Source: Allolobophora icterica
Lineage: Eukaryota > Annelida > Clitellata > Crassiclitellata > Lumbricidae
Direction: 5' to 3'
NCBI GenBank assembly: GCA_963556255.1
Contig: OY744609.1
Location: 21,377,609-21,441,608 of the forward strand
DNA length: 64,000 nt
In this document: piece by piece, positions 62,226-64,000 of the stretch
Position numbering within the stretch: the stretch's first letter is position 1
Layout: each line of letters begins with the position of its first letter
Translations under genes and position numbers: made by a program
Notes under the pieces: generated by a model
What the model was told of the DNA's origin: nothing
Databases searched by the model: none
What the model saw: only the letters and a program-made list of their open reading frames with translations

Positions 62226-62732
62226 ATATCTAGGCCTACTTATAAACGCTTACAGTCCAGTCTCGGTGAAAAAGGACATTTTCAATCGTTTATTTAAAAA
62301 GTCCATGGAGTATCCATGGCCCGCATGTCAATTTCAGACTAAGAAACAGGTAGAATCTTCAGAAATTTATAAACATTTGATACGACGAATGGCATCGAAA
62401 TTCAGAACCCATAGACAGTCAGTCTTCTTGAAAGAAAATTGGTAATTTTAAAGAATAATTGCCAAGTGATGATAACCAACGTCAGCGCTCGAAGAAACCG
62501 GAGTCTGTCGTAGGAACCAAATAAATGTAACGGATCACATGAAGAAGATGAAGGACGCCTTCGATGAGTTCTCTTCTCGAGCAACCGGATACATTTGTCG
62601 CGTGAGGAGATCGACAACAACGACGAGATGGCATCATCATTATGATGTAAGCGTCGTTGCTGGTCGAGATAGGATGATGACGGACGAAAGCCAGTCTCCA
62701 CTTGGGCAACAATGAAGGCAGCGAGGCCCAGG

Positions 62733-63320
62733 TGTAATCGGACACCACACAGCCAAGGTGTAATAGGACACCTCGCGGCTATGGTGTAACCAGACACCGC
62801 CCGCGCTGCAGGCGAGCGACGACCCGCGTATCGAGGAGCAATCTGACACTAATTGACGATAGCTTGACGTGGGGAGGGGGGCTGACTGATGCACGCTGGA
62901 GTTCCTACTTAACAGAAGGGAACGGAGAACACGGGACTTGTACTGCTGACGAACGCGACGTGTGAACATCGGTCGAGCGAGAAACATCGGGAGGAACGAC
63001 CAGCGGGGCGGCAGAGTATAGTCCGTCAGATTCAGAGACTGACGCGAAAGAACGATCTGTAGTTAGGCTGTACGAAGCAACATTTGAGATAGTCCGATTT
63101 AATATCTAAACGCTTTAATACTACGTGGCAGTTCCCGTAGAGTTAGTGTATATATATTTGTTTCTTTTATTAAATTCATTTATTAATTAAACAAAGTTCG
63201 TCGTGAATCTTCTATAGAAAAGTTAGGCACGTTAAATAAAAGTGCAAGTAAAAGAACAAGCAATCGAGGGTCGACATCAACACACGGCAAACAATCGACG
63301 GGAAACCTTCGATTGCGACA
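62733..63320 (+). mobile_element. 5' LTR of an LTR retrotransposon (about 588 bp)
   Basis: It starts with TGTAATCGG and ends with GACA directly before a primer-binding site. Three 26-bp repeats of GGTGTAA...GACACC start the LTR (TGTAA at 62733, 62759 and 62785), so the exact left border could be any of the three. A TATA-like TATATATA is at 63150-63157 and an AATAAA at 63234-63239, consistent with U3-R-U5 order. The 3' partner LTR is off the right edge, so the pair cannot be compared. Confidence 0.65.
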
Positions 63321-63321
63321 T

Positions 63322-63332
63322 TGGCGCAGTCG
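63322..63332 (+). promoter_or_regulatory. tRNA primer-binding site
   Basis: TGGCGCAGTCG is complementary to CGACTGCGCCA, a tRNA 3' end. That end is found in insect serine tRNAs such as those of Drosophila; whether it is the host's serine tRNA is inferred. It lies one base after the LTR. Confidence 0.65.
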
Positions 63333-63622
63333 ACAGGATTTTCAACTGAAGACGTCACGACGAAGAGCGGAACCGGAAACGGAAAAGAGGAATCTCAACA
63401 GATCGGGACCAGCGGCGAATACAACCCTTCGCAACTGGAGAAATCGAGTGCCGGACTCCGGAGACGAAGGACTCGAAGGAACCGACAGCAACAGGCAAGG
63501 ACGAGGAACAAGAGCGCCAACGGACGACCGACCATCGCTAGCAACGACGGACGGGAGTGGCAACGGAGGACAGCGGATCAGCCAAGATACCAAAAGACGG
63601 AACACGCTCGACGTATCAGAGG

Positions 63623-63829
63623 GTAAGTCCTTACTGGTAGTCGTGGTAATCTGTGAGGTTGCGGTTGAGGTCTGGATGAGGATTGGTGTGCGAATAGCCG
63701 AGGCTTTTGCGTAGCTCCTTTTGCTCAGTTCTGTTCTTGTTGTATTTGTGGTAGAATTTTAGGACGTTGTTTTCTTTGATTTCTGACCAACGGTGACTCT
63801 CCTCTAACTTACTTATCTTTTTCTATTAG
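63623..63829 (+). other. Possible leader intron of the LTR retrotransposon
   Basis: GAGG|GTAAGT at 63622-63628 is a consensus donor, and TTTTTCTATTAG ending at 63829 is a good acceptor with a pyrimidine tract. The first gag-position ATG follows 18 bp later. The intron would be 207 bp. It is predicted only from signals. Confidence 0.4.
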
Positions 63830-63847
63830 TGAGCGGACTGTTGGAAG

Positions 63848-64000
63848 ATGGATAAGTTGTCGGTAGGGAAAAGAGTGAGGGTGCAGAACATGCCCCGTCA
63901 CAGACTAGTCGCATATCTGATAAAGATGGGACTAGGAGAGGAGGAATTGGGTTCCATGAGTACGGGCCAACTCCAAGAGGCGAGTGCTGAAATAATTGTG
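63848..64000 (+). CDS. Start of gag-position ORF of the LTR retrotransposon, cut by the window edge
   Basis: It begins at the ATG of GGAAG-ATG-GATAAG and stays open to the end (51 codons). The fragment MDKLSVGKRV...LVAYLIKMGLGEEEL looks like a helical N-terminal domain (a charged start, then Leu/Ile-rich helix), as in many gag proteins. No diagnostic gag, protease or RT motif falls in the window, so the assignment relies on position after the LTR and primer-binding site. A host gene start is an alternative. Confidence 0.5.
   Translation, partial: MDKLSVGKRVRVQNMPRHRLVAYLIKMGLGEEELGSMSTGQLQEASAEIIV

Noticed and set aside
63313..63714. 133-codon frame across the LTR retrotransposon leader
   Set aside because: It has no ATG start, overlaps the primer-binding site, and runs through a likely intron donor.

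Overview
This window is animal nuclear DNA. Two genes end at consensus GT splice donors, coding exons are far apart, most of the sequence is transposable elements and microsatellites, and SINE, LINE, hAT-type and LTR-type insertions are all visible. The mix (a ZIP zinc transporter, a FMRFamide-receptor-like GPCR, a lysosomal-type sulfatase, and many short hAT elements) fits a marine invertebrate. I cannot place the phylum from sequence alone. There is no bacterial-style operon structure.

Real or likely genes. (1) Minus strand, 196-722: the first two coding exons of an N-acetylglucosamine-6-sulfatase-like gene, whose remainder lies off the left edge. (2) Plus strand, 32431-33669: an apparently complete, uninterrupted coding region for a 412-residue SLC39A1/2/3-type ZIP zinc/iron transporter. 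(3) Plus strand, 50790-51286: the first coding exon of a rhodopsin-type peptide GPCR that ends at the start of the DR(Y) motif with a phase-2 donor; its remaining exons are not visible here. (4) Plus strand, 30862-31062: a possible small membrane-protein exon that I do not recognise. (5) Right edge, 62733-64000: the 5' end of an LTR retrotransposon (LTR, tRNA-type primer-binding site, possible leader intron, start of a gag-position ORF).

Layout. 1-0.7 kb sulfatase exons. 0.7-30 kb accessory DNA: nine short hAT-type elements, two copies of one TIR family (one with a nested insertion and a hairpin array), several L2/CR1-like and other LINE remnants, a possible solo LTR, tRNA-derived SINEs, a 59-bp satellite and large simple repeats. 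30-34 kb gene-bearing stretch (unknown exon, then the ZIP gene). 34-41 kb mostly unique AT-rich DNA with few recognisable features. 41-50 kb dominated by purine/pyrimidine-rich simple repeats. 50-54 kb GPCR exon and intron with a 54-bp minisatellite and a 1.05-kb hAT element. 54-62.5 kb LINE remnants, minisatellites, a three-level transposon nest and a SINE. 62.7 kb to the end LTR retrotransposon.

The genes do not form a pathway; they are unrelated neighbours. I found no convincing undescribed functional system. The most informative discoveries are the dense set of thirteen hAT-type elements with readable 8-9 bp target duplications, the nested insertions, the tandem hairpin array at 5901-6049, and the strong excess of the palindrome TAGGCCTA. 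Most long open frames in the window are translations of simple repeats and are not genes.
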